Below are positions 19,001 to 26,800 of a stretch of 34,849 nucleotides of DNA, piece after piece. The translations under genes and the position numbers were made by a program. The number at the start of each line of letters is the position of its first letter. The stretch's first letter is position 1. The DNA is taken from assembly GCF_003752585.1 (NCBI RefSeq), contig NZ_RKHR01000005.1, forward strand, positions 1 to 34,849, read 5' to 3'. The notes below the pieces were generated by a model, which searched no databases, was not told where the DNA came from, and worked only from the letters and a program-made list of their open reading frames with translations. Source of the stretch: Sinobacterium caligoides (GTDB taxonomy: Bacteria; Pseudomonadota; Gammaproteobacteria; Pseudomonadales; Sinobacteriaceae).

Positions 19001-22000
19001 TCCGATAGCAGGTGATCGATGGCACCTACAACTTCAGTCCTTACTTCTAACTGTTGAACTAAACCGGGCCGTACATTATCAAACGGTTCGTCAAGACTGC
19101 TAACGGAAACCTTAAGAACGTTCAAACCGGTAGCCGGGTTGTAGGCCGCAACGGTAGTTTGATCTACTAGTACACTGAGAAGTGATACACCATCCTGCTG
19201 CAGGGGGTTGCCATCAACATCGAGTATCTCACCACCGACGGTAAAATCGAAAAGCTCGGAAATGATTCGGTCGCTACCGGCCGCAACTGAAATCACAGTT
19301 GTCGCAGTACTCGTTACCCCTGCAGAACCGTCGGCCACAGGGTCCTCAGAGACCATAATAGTGCCGCTATCGAACGTAATCGTTGGCTCTGGACCGTCAA
19401 AAATTGTGATGTTGATATTAGCCTGAACCGCGTCATCATCATTGTCGATAACATAGATCGGAACACTCAGGCTGACGGAGTCATCAGCATCGATTTGATC
19501 TAACGAATTGACGAGGGAAAATTGATAATCAATAGTCGAGCCAGTGCTTGGAGTCGCAAGAATGCCGATTAAAAAAACGTCTTCCTCTATGCCGTTATCG
19601 CTATCTGTATAGTAGGCTCGCAGCGATAATCCGTCGCTAGAGATATCATACTCAACACTATAGCCATTCGAGGTTAACGTCTGAAACGTTGCAGAAGATA
19701 AGAAGCGAAGCTCAGCGATAGCATCACTACCGGTATCAATATCAATACTGCCGGTGCGGATAATCGGTGATAGGGGATCCCCCGTTTCTGTGACGGGCTC
19801 AGGCTCGACCGTTGAAATGCTGGGGTCTTGGCCATCGTTCACAACGAGCTCAGCCTGGCCAATAAGCAAGTCCGTGCCATCTGTATCGTCAGCCATAATC
19901 GGTAAAACGAGCGTAATTGTATTCAATAACGGGTGGTCGAGCGGCTGCAACAAATCTAACGTGAGATTTATGCTTGAGTCACCTGCGCTGTCGACGCTTG
20001 CAGCAGACATGACGATACTAAAGGCAGTATTTGCGAGGGTATTAATATAAGCATTAATGGTCAGGCCGTCAGCGCTCAAACTATAGCTAATCGATTCGTT
20101 CGAGCTGGTGAGGAGCATCGACTCTAAGCTAGTAACGACTGCAGGGTCGAAACGAACAGTGCTGTTGTCGACGTTATCCGAGCCTGCAATGGCTTTGAAG
20201 GTTAATTCGAGCTGTGAACTTACCCCGAGTAACGCCTCGGTGATTGAGCCAGTGCTATCTTCAATCTGCCCCTGAGCACCGTCTGCAATGGCTATATTAC
20301 CGCTGCCTGTAGCAGGGTTGCCATCGGCATCGTACATTGAGTAATCAAAAGCGAGCGTTTGCGCTAAGTTGTGATCTAAGTTCCTATTGACATCGAACGA
20401 CCAACCGCCATCGCTGCTGAAGGTGATTTCACCTTTGACGGTGGTAAATTGAGCTGCCCCTCCTGGGGCCACAACCTTGGTTGTATCTATTGTGCCATCG
20501 TCATTGGTATCAACACTGACGGAAAATAGCCGCGCAGGTTCGTGGATGGAGGTATTATGATCGAGTAAGTTGCCATTATTGTTTATTGCTTCAATCGCTT
20601 CAGCATCGTAGTCAGGAATAACAAAAGGTGGTGAGTCGTAAATCCTTATCTCTAACGCTGACAGAACAGTCTCAGTTGTTGCGTCCGGATCTGTTTGTGT
20701 CGTTTCAAGCCATAGTTGTGAAACTAGTGTGTCATTGCTGTATTCAGGTTGATCAACATTTCTATGAAGGCTAAGCACGACGCTCTTGTCTGCAGCGAGG
20801 ATTTCTGCCGTTAACACTAACTCGTCTGTGGTGGTTCTCAGCTCTAAAAAAGTCTGCGAGATCATGTTGATGACAGTCGTCTCGCCAGCTGAAGTGATAG
20901 CTGTTAAGTCAGGCTGCTGCAGAGAAAAGGCATAATCATCGCTGTTATCGCTATCATCACCAGAAGTTCTAATCCTAACTGTTTTCGAAGGAACAACACC
21001 GAGTGCGCTACCGAACTCGTAGAGCTCTGCAATTTCAGGGAGTCTTAGTGCAGGAGTATCATCAATAGCGCTATTCCCCGCGCTATCGCTAATCTCGGCC
21101 GTTAGGCTCCATCTTGATCGAGCAAACAAGTCGGTTATAGCGACATTATCGACTTGCCAGTTACCAGAACTATCCGTGACGTTACCGATAAAGCGCTGTG
21201 TCGTGCCGAAAAAATCACTCACATCAACGGTAACTTGCGAGCCAATTTCGGCATCTGATGTTCCGTGAATACTCGTTGTTTCACCGTCTTTCAGCGTCTT
21301 GATGTCGACACCGTTGTTGATGGCAGCATCGACGCCAGTGACCGGTGTGACGATATCAATGGTAAGTTCAGTGTCTTTAATGATGCTGTCTGTGGCAGTG
21401 GCTGGGTTACCTGCAACATCAACGACCGTCGCTGTCGCGGTTAAATGATTACCCGATAACGCCGTATCATCTAAACCTGACACATCCACGCCAGAGACTA
21501 ACCATGCTCCTCCGCTTATTACGGCAGAGTCAGTGATGTCTCTTGCAATCGTTCCATCAGAGATGACGACGGTCACTGTTTGCCCATCCTCGATGTCGCT
21601 GACCGTCCCAGAGACTGCAACGATGAACTGCTCTGATTGGTTGATGTAATTATCATCTTGAGCAAATTCTACGGTGATAGCCGCAAGGGTGTCCTTAAGG
21701 AAGGCCTCTTGGTAACGAGCGATATTGCCGGCAAGGTCACTACCGGAGGCAGAGAGCGTTAGCAAACCGTCGACGAGACTGCTGGTATTTGTTGTAAATT
21801 TCCAGCTACCGTCGGCGGCAACGACTGCCGTCAGGCCACTAATCGATGTGCCTGCGCTATCGGTTATCGTGGTTGTGATGACTTGATTCGCTTCGATCTC
21901 ATGACTGGCGCCTAAGAACGTTGTTCCCGCTGCAGCCTCATCTTCAACTTTATTGATAACATCGTCGTCATAGCCCGGCTGCTCATCGATAATAGTAATA

Positions 22001-23688
22001 TCATCAATGACGGCAAACGGGTCATAGAGGATCGAATGAGTCGCTGTCGCTGGGTTGCCCGCAACGTCTTGTGTGTTGGCAGTAACGCTTAGCACACCGG
22101 CTTGTAAGCTAGAGATGTTGAGTCCGGAAGCTGACCAGCTGTTAGTGTCCTGAATGGTGGCTGTTGCCGTATCAACTTGCCCTAAGTCGTCTTTGATTAA
22201 GATGTCGACGGGTTGGCCGCTATTGATGTCGAAGCTATCACCGAAGATTGTCGCGCTCAGGGCTTCTGTGGCATTGATGACATCATTGTCGTCAGCAACG
22301 TTTACGGTGATGTCTGCGGTTTGGTCTAGTGCTACAACGGTACTATCTGTCGCGTAATCGGCAAACTCGTTGGTCACGTCAGCTCGTGCTTTTAATTCTC
22401 CGTCGACCAGCGTTGAGACATCAATATGAGCAAACCAACGCCTGCCTGATACGATTATTTCTAATTGTTCGCTATTACCCTCAACATCGGTCACCGTTAG
22501 GGTAATTGGTAAGCCATCAGCAACGTTTAGTACGGCCCCTTTAAATATGGCGGTAGGAGATTCAAAACGATTGATGATGCCATCGTTACCGTCAAGTTCC
22601 GTTTCGTTTTGCTCGGCAACGATCGTAATGAAGGGCGTCGTTAATAGGTAAGCTTCGGTAGCGATTGATGCCGGATTGCCCGCCTGATCGACGGTACTCG
22701 CAGATAGCTTGAGAGTGCCGTCAGCCAGCGAGGTAAGACTAGCGTGCTCAACCTTCCAGTAACCATCTGCCTGTAACGTAGTCGTATAGTTAATGGCTGC
22801 ACCCCGGCCATCGACAGTAGTGACGACCACCTCGGCGCCTAGCAGAACATGGTCAAACTGCCCCTTTAACGTGCAATTAGCTGCCTCTTCGGCATCGAGA
22901 ATGTGATCTTTTCCGTCGCTGATCGTAATCTCGACACCTTCGGCTAACACATCCTTGATCGACTGATCCTGCGCTTGTACTGCGACATCAAAACTATCTG
23001 TCACTGTGGCTGTGGCAACCAAAGGTCCTTCTGCTAGACGGCTTAAATCGACACTATCCAGCTGCCAACGTGAGGCTAAGACTGTCGATTCAAACGCGAG
23101 TGATTGTCCTCGAATATCGGTAACGGATATGTGTACGTGTCGATCATCATCAATGTTTTGTGTACGGCCATATAGCCGCACGGCATCAATTTCAAAGCGA
23201 TTAATGTAGCCCTCTAGGCCAATAGGGTAGTCATTATCATCGATGACGATACTAACCATCGCACCGTCACGGTGGTGCCACTTGCTAGAAACTGTTTCTT
23301 CTATTGAAGAGCCTGGGTAATTAGCTTTCTCTTGATGGCTCGTACTAAAGCCTGACTCTGCGATAGTGACAGCGGCATCACGCTTGAGCTCATAGAAGTA
23401 TTCTCGGCCTTCATTCGAGAGTGGGGAGTCTGATTCTTGGCTTGAGGGAGTTAGTTCTTCCTGCCTTTGCGTGCTTTTGACCAAGGGGAGTATGGGGTGT
23501 TTGATGCCTTCGATGATGATGCTAATACGGCCATCGTCAGATTGAATAATGTCTTCGTTTGAAAGCTGATGGATGACCACATCTGGTGTGAGCAAAGGTG
23601 TGTCTATAGGGATTAAACTCCCGTCGGGGAGTAAAAGCCAAATTTGGCCATCTATCTCGACATAGATAATGCCATTATTATCAGTCAT
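13066..23688 (-). CDS. Giant RTX adhesin 1, type I secreted (3540 residues)
   Basis: There is no Sec signal. Residues 1-66 form a compact beta-rich module (GQIWLLLPDGS, then DDGRISIIIEGIKHPI) resembling the retention module of LapA-type adhesins. A short linker has a di-alanine (DAAV, 104-107). Seven Ig-like repeats occupy about 143-883 (DxDGxIN and DxAGNPA motifs), then units ending in DGxxP of the T1SS-143 type to about 1855, then long repeats with EDQxIDL and DxDGSE motifs, likely calcium-binding, to about 3330. Eight RTX-type nonapeptides (3344-3425) and a 115-residue C-terminal VCA0849-type secretion domain follow. Only three cysteines were seen (272, 2668, 2704). AAGGA eight bases before the ATG supports the start. 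It probably acts as a surface or biofilm adhesin exported by the T1SS encoded just downstream. Confidence 0.9.
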   Translation of the reverse strand: MTDNNGIIYVEIDGQIWLLLPDGSLIPIDTPLLTPDVVIHQLSNEDIIQSDDGRISIIIEGIKHPILPLVKSTQRQEELTPSSQESDSPLSNEGREYFYELKRDAAVTIAESGFSTSHQEKANYPGSSIEETVSSKWHHRDGAMVSIVIDDNDYPIGLEGYINRFEIDAVRLYGRTQNIDDDRHVHISVTDIRGQSLAFESTVLASRWQLDSVDLSRLAEGPLVATATVTDSFDVAVQAQDQSIKDVLAEGVEITISDGKDHILDAEEAANCTLKGQFDHVLLGAEVVVTTVDGRGAAINYTTTLQADGYWKVEHASLTSLADGTLKLSASTVDQAGNPASIATEAYLLTTPFITIVAEQNETELDGNDGIINRFESPTAIFKGAVLNVADGLPITLTVTDVEGNSEQLEIIVSGRRWFAHIDVSTLVDGELKARADVTNEFADYATDSTVVALDQTADITVNVADDNDVINATEALSATIFGDSFDINSGQPVDILIKDDLGQVDTATATIQDTNSWSASGLNISSLQAGVLSVTANTQDVAGNPATATHSILYDPFAVIDDITIIDEQPGYDDDVINKVEDEAAAGTTFLGASHEIEANQVITTTITDSAGTSISGLTAVVAADGSWKFTTNTSSLVDGLLTLSASGSDLAGNIARYQEAFLKDTLAAITVEFAQDDNYINQSEQFIVAVSGTVSDIEDGQTVTVVISDGTIARDITDSAVISGGAWLVSGVDVSGLDDTALSGNHLTATATVVDVAGNPATATDSIIKDTELTIDIVTPVTGVDAAINNGVDIKTLKDGETTSIHGTSDAEIGSQVTVDVSDFFGTTQRFIGNVTDSSGNWQVDNVAITDLFARSRWSLTAEISDSAGNSAIDDTPALRLPEIAELYEFGSALGVVPSKTVRIRTSGDDSDNSDDYAFSLQQPDLTAITSAGETTVINMISQTFLELRTTTDELVLTAEILAADKSVVLSLHRNVDQPEYSNDTLVSQLWLETTQTDPDATTETVLSALEIRIYDSPPFVIPDYDAEAIEAINNNGNLLDHNTSIHEPARLFSVSVDTNDDGTIDTTKVVAPGGAAQFTTVKGEITFSSDGGWSFDVNRNLDHNLAQTLAFDYSMYDADGNPATGSGNIAIADGAQGQIEDSTGSITEALLGVSSQLELTFKAIAGSDNVDNSTVRFDPAVVTSLESMLLTSSNESISYSLSADGLTINAYINTLANTAFSIVMSAASVDSAGDSSINLTLDLLQPLDHPLLNTITLVLPIMADDTDGTDLLIGQAELVVNDGQDPSISTVEPEPVTETGDPLSPIIRTGSIDIDTGSDAIAELRFLSSATFQTLTSNGYSVEYDISSDGLSLRAYYTDSDNGIEEDVFLIGILATPSTGSTIDYQFSLVNSLDQIDADDSVSLSVPIYVIDNDDDAVQANINITIFDGPEPTITFDSGTIMVSEDPVADGSAGVTSTATTVISVAAGSDRIISELFDFTVGGEILDVDGNPLQQDGVSLLSVLVDQTTVAAYNPATGLNVLKVSVSSLDEPFDNVRPGLVQQLEVRTEVVGAIDHLLSDSIEVEFPAKVIDSDGDEVRQNVSFTIIDGKDPAFNHAEPIIVEEIGVGDPALNSEYGQTEIQLQAHSDNINAYSVDTAAFDALALTSSGELITLASAGNTYTATAAGNTVFTLSIDADGLAEMTLIGPFDHLVSTGNDQSLSFPIVIQAIDADADTSAPANITITIEDDVPIASTDTIEVVEGLTTTGNVFDNDHIGIDSGERITDLLHDDIAIAPEPGLPKRWLYEISNNVSPDVIGTFTVFEDGEYELVTSVFESFFVTDLTFLTYFVEDADGDRSSADIIIEIKDNGFVIVQPTSVENFEDSQFLLDMSFVADDVELGEVVTSITIAEDSLDGGTLLLNGTELVPTAGTYTLSGAQLDYSPGDSVVKPNGNLIYIPAEDMSNANDTMAAITPDADYIIEFTLNTMDIGGGSREFIGDVDLSVISVADLPEWQDNGSATLDSNGNVTRYIVNIDESEDAKNLNIAAISIDNDGSEDISYRLGIVDENLHLTLDGNLLDVDDTISASDITRLQVTGATDSIAGSYEFNLFAVSTEKDNFDEAETPIIVEVNITPVANKPGLKVKDVQTLEDQLIDLKQIIDGNLTDHDGSESLTLELVIPAGWSVVVDGSVLPDTTVIVDYQDLIDGKAMLSPAQDISSYNTDFFMQVTAIANESAQGGLSPSPDSSSSETKSVRITVKGVVDEPMLETGNGWELIDDGAGNFSINNTADNIALEDGLIQLNLVLTTTDIDGSEFSNILLSGLTGGARFTDASGVPAILDVVSFDSDGQPVYQVTPADLATLYLRPTTDFSGIFSFTLTQVITEPDGDSKTFDVAVNIDITPVVESGVEAPALHHFTEDQVGVIDLRPTLLDSDGSEQLVNVVLTGLQSGDEFIVDGLSVFIDASGRLDLADYSTDVINTLTNLGVQYQPQQDFSGRFNWGVHYEVLDTATVTGRIDSQIVDSSFLIDIHPRVEESTVLVSTGGTVVSSNGAVDLTGRVQFNEADIDGSEWLDNITIDLPNFEDFFVSHPNGAIHKGDGEWLIDAGTLTSPTIQDMMVEVLDGLVITSSVTGDYDVKVEARAIDQAPSWHVNSLGNEIILTDGKVISTELNVRFNEAVDDGQACTPNLLVDPTEVIDGEEDVYSTDIGSHLNTDISSGACDGKDDDAVSFRILASQVPHGGVIAGPGVVEEYDASGDYLVAWYFTESDLPTLQLHHLEEHFAGTMEIPVRVIVTDPSGDTLVDDSQQLRVEILPILDISFVEIADNIIIEEDSDTELGLYLRTEDSNQIDEGIESFDSSAPITLTLPDFYKGLLTLPQSVDTSQLVDNGNGNYTLLDPGLLSNLRFRPPYNMDGEFRLQIEGTIIDRANGYAGDNTDTKAFSDEVVINVEPVTDIVKIIQTGDLIGNEDTFIPLDNLEISLFDNNETHEINPELLPPGSSETITILFEGVPADSTFYYDNSDGSYTAAHNNGIQSDGQYSWKIDVDRADSLVFKPANNYSGDVELSLKVTNHEKGTTDYKTTIKPITIGVLPVADGSTSFANFDDMVVNEGDIIDIPIAASVIDDDSDGDETTVVAIDIMASSDSSAFYFIDKIVAPDGSSALFIDLGESSDPRFSARLEMTTKDLASIQIITNHFAQGQLDINVRVGSMDSNTVLSDDKSDTGGFIDHSMTININPRVDPPSVDASFDSIAGLEGESLPLALSFNKLNPAAGELGRIEISGVPAGYTIMGGVLEGNTWKVDEADIASAELVGATDLFGSYQLEITPFAELSDEVATGNPINIDVIIAEVPDTGAATIVGTASADRIYGNDDDQVIQAGIGADIITAEGGNDTIQSGIGSDHVDGGSDDDTIDGGLSDDILIGGTGSDTLTGGNGDDRFVFKAGDGDSVIPPTDSISDFEVKTSPTDIHVDTIDLVDFFSGEDVSTINKIDALIDLVDNGAGGTILQLKDSFGDINQQIDLNAISKDALYGGDSSIVTEAEILQQMIDDQTMLVSG
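13414..13659 (-). repeat. RTX nonapeptide block of adhesin 1 (eight units)
   Basis: Residues 3344-3425 carry eight consecutive nine-residue units of the form GGxGxDxlx, some degenerate (the first begins GNDDDQ), ending in DDRFVF. Such blocks fold into a calcium-bound beta-roll next to the secretion signal. Confidence 0.88.
21040..23262 (-). repeat. Seven Ig-like repeats of adhesin 1
   Basis: Residues about 143-883 split into seven units of roughly 100-110 residues. Each begins with an acidic DxDxxIN segment, has GxxxxxxxGxxVxVxVTD in the middle, SW near two thirds, and often ends with VDxAGNPA. They are bacterial Ig-like extender domains. Unit boundaries are approximate. Confidence 0.75.
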
Positions 23689-23696
23689 TAAGCGCG

Positions 23697-23701
23697 TCCT
23701 T
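23697..23701 (-). promoter_or_regulatory. Ribosome binding site of adhesin 1
   Basis: On the minus strand this is AAGGA, eight bases before ATG at 23688. It fixes the start used here. Confidence 0.75.
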
Positions 23702-23705
23702 AATC

Positions 23706-23760
23706 GTCATATAATGACCAGCGGTCCAACCGATATATAGGCAGCATTGCCTATCTAGGC
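23706..23760. promoter_or_regulatory. Cluster of short inverted repeats ahead of adhesin 1
   Basis: Four perfect short palindromes are packed here: GTCAT-ATA-ATGAC (23706-23718), CGGT-CCA-ACCG (23722-23732), ATAGGC-AGCATT-GCCTAT (23737-23754) and an overlapping GCCTA-TC-TAGGC (23749-23760). The last two share a strand, so only one can form at a time. They may be operators or leader hairpins; no clear promoter was recognised. Confidence 0.4.
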
Positions 23761-23774
23761 ATCACAGTGTGCTT

Positions 23775-23816
23775 CTAACAATCAAAAGCGAGTGATATGA
23801 AATTGTTACTGTTCAT
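23775..23816 (-). CDS. Possible 13-residue leader peptide between the two adhesin genes
   Basis: ATG at 23816 opens a 13-codon frame (MNSNNFISLAFDC) ending in TAG. A perfect GGAGGAG (23826-23832 on the complementary strand) lies nine bases upstream, a stronger site than those of the adhesin genes. The ATG sits in the loop of a seven-pair hairpin. The peptide has no similarity I recognise, and it may not be a gene at all. Confidence 0.25.
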   Translation of the reverse strand: MNSNNFISLAFDC

Positions 23817-23824
23817 GCAGTAAC
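23805..23824. other. Perfect hairpin in the intergenic region between the adhesin genes
   Basis: GTTACTG (23805-23811) pairs perfectly with CAGTAAC (23818-23824) around a six-base loop. It is 69 nt after the stop of adhesin 2. On the minus strand only a weak AATTT follows, so a full terminator is unlikely; a partial terminator, RNA-stabilising hairpin or operator is possible. Confidence 0.45.
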
Positions 23825-23892
23825 GCTCCTCCAGCCTGAACCGAAAGCCATGATCACTTCTAAATATAGATGCGACTTTTCAATGACACCTA

Positions 23893-26800
23893 TTAACCGT
23901 TAACGACGAGTACCTGATCATCGATCATCTTCTGTAGTATTTCTGCTTCTGTTGCGGCACTGGCATCAGCGCCGTACAACTGATCCTCTGTAACGGAGGC
24001 AAGAACGATATTTTCATTGATCACGCCGCCACTATCTTTGATGGTGAGCGTTGTACCGACAAGACCGTCATAGCTGATATCGATCGCCGCATCCACAAGG
24101 GCAATAGTGGAGACATCCTGCATCGCAAAGAAGTCGGCTAAATCGAGCTGATCATGGTCAACATCGAGCGCATTGTCTTTGGTATCGAAGTCAGTAATAG
24201 TGTCTGTATAGGGGCTTGCGGCATTACCATCACCACTCATGAAGACGAAGCGATCTGCATCATCACCACCGGTCATGATGTCATCACCACCACGCCCAGC
24301 AAGGGTATCTGCACCTGCGCCTGCATCGATGATTTGCTCGTCATCGTTACCGTAAATCATGTCATCGTTGGCAGTGCCGTCGAGGGTTGTTGGACCGCTA
24401 TTGGCAAGTTCAGCAACATGTACATCGATGCTGATAGGGTTGCCCATCGCTTGTTGACCGGAAAGCTCGGCAATAGGCACGATTTGTAGCGTGAAGTCGC
24501 CAAATAGGTTAGGCGCACCGACAATTTCAGCGTTGGCAATGTCTGCTTCTTGTACGGTCCAAACACTACCCGCCAGCGTCCCGCCAATAATACTGTAACC
24601 GGCAGGGAGTTGGCTGATTTCAATACTACCGAGCTCTGTATCTGCTGGGTTGACCATTTCAAGCATCAAGCTCAGCGGTATATTGTCACCTTCCAGTCCA
24701 GCAATACTACTGAACTCCGCAACCGCCGTCGGTGGGTCAACCTCAGGGTAGAGCATAACGGTGATATCATCCTGACTATAGCCACCCACATGGCTGTATG
24801 AGGAGCCATCCACAATATTGGTGTCAGTAGAGCCGGAGAGAATTTGTAGGTCTAGGCGGCCGTTAGCATCACCGTCAGTGACAATAGAAATAGAACTCAA
24901 GTCCTGAGTGGATACCTCGAGCAGTGCGCTGAGCCTTGGATCACTACCAATACCGTGATCGACAAAGAAGGCTTCTGTGCCATCAGGAGCGACAATTTTC
25001 AGTAACTGATAATAAGCACTTGGATCTGAACTGGCTTCAACATTAACGAGAATGGAGACGGTCTCGTGGCCGATGCTATCATCATCGACAATGGTGGCAT
25101 TGAGTTCCACGTTGATTATGCCGCCCTCCATGGTACTAATGTTGTCGAAATCAGCAAAGGCATCACTACCATCGGCAACAGGGAGCACACCGACCGTAAT
25201 ATTTTTAACGGCACTTTTATAGTCATGGGTGCCGCGTTCATAGTTGTACACTTTGATGGTTAAGTCGACATCACCCGAGAAATCCCTCGGTGCTTTAAAC
25301 ACTAAGTCGTCGAGACGATCTGTCTCTATCTGCCAACAGAAAGAGCCATCGGGTCTGACGCCATTATTGCCCGCAGCCGTATAGGTGCCATCACCGTTGT
25401 CATAGTACAAGGTAGAGCCCGGTAGCACTGACTCGATAAGTATAGTGAGGTTCTCAGAACTGCCGGCTGGAAGGTTTTCGGGGTTAATCTCATGCGTCGC
25501 ATTTTGGTCGGCTAGTGCGATAGTGATACCGCTGAGGGAAATGTAACTATCCTCGTCACCTAATAACGGTGTGTTCTGAGTGATGATCACCGGGTCGGTC
25601 ACAGGCTCAACGTTGATGACGACTTGCTCGGTAAACATTTGGCTGGCAACCTGATTACCGGCATAACCATCGGCGACATCGATGACTTTACCTTCGAGCT
25701 GTATTCTAAACTGACCGTCCATATGCTCAGGTGATCTGAAGCGAACATTGGCTAACAAGCTAGTATCTGTCAGCGTATAAACGCCGCCCCCCTGATCGAT
25801 GAGCAGTGCAGGATCAAGCCCTGGTGCCAATGAGAGTGTGCCCTTGTGGGTGTCTAGCAAGGTGAAGGTGATCGGTTCACTGCTATCGATACTCTCGATA
25901 CCTTGCCCAGCAATGTTACTGTCGGCAGTGGTAAAGAATAGACCCAGCTCGGTATCGACATCCTCTTCAACAGTGATGTTGTTTGCCACCTGGAAGCTAA
26001 ACGCGTCGACGACTGGTGCAATTTCGATTTTCAGGATTTGGCTGTTATCTATCTCCGTATTACCGCTGGCATCTGTGGCGATTACTTGTACCGGGATATC
26101 GATGGTGCCGGCAAAATGTTCTGTGAGATAACGTAGCTCGAGTGTAGGAATAGCAGCCTCTGTGAAAGACCAGCCCATTAAGATGTCACCGGATGCATCA
26201 TACTCCTCGACAACACCGGGGCCGCCGATCCAGGCAGAGTGCGCAACATTAGTCGCCGCCACATAAAACGAGATAACGTCGTTATCTAAGCCGTCACAGT
26301 TGCCAGCGATATCAGTATTAAGATGACTGGCAAAGTTGATGGGTGCTTGATCCTCAATGCCATCGACAATCTCGCCTGTTGTGAACAGCGGTGTTGGCTG
26401 ACAGGCAATGCCATCTAAAACAGGCTCATTAAACTGCAGTGTGATATCGGTTGATATCACCTTGCCGTCAGTGAGCTTACCGGAGGTATCAGGGCTGTCG
26501 TTGTGCCAGGCTGAGGCGCGGTCGATGACACGAGCCTCGATCTGGATCGTCTCAACACCAACGCTGCTGGAAGAGATGACCAAGCCATCGGCAATCTCGA
26601 CGAGGATATCCTGTAGGCTACTGCTCGTCAGGCCCGTCGCATCGATGATCCACTCACCGTTACCCTGGTGGATGGCGCCGTTAGGGTGGGTAACGAAGAA
26701 GTCCTCGTTGTTGGGCATGATGATAGTGATGGTATCGAGCCATTCGCTGCCATCAACATCGGCCTCAGTGAACTGCACCTTGCCGGTCAAATCGATGCTG

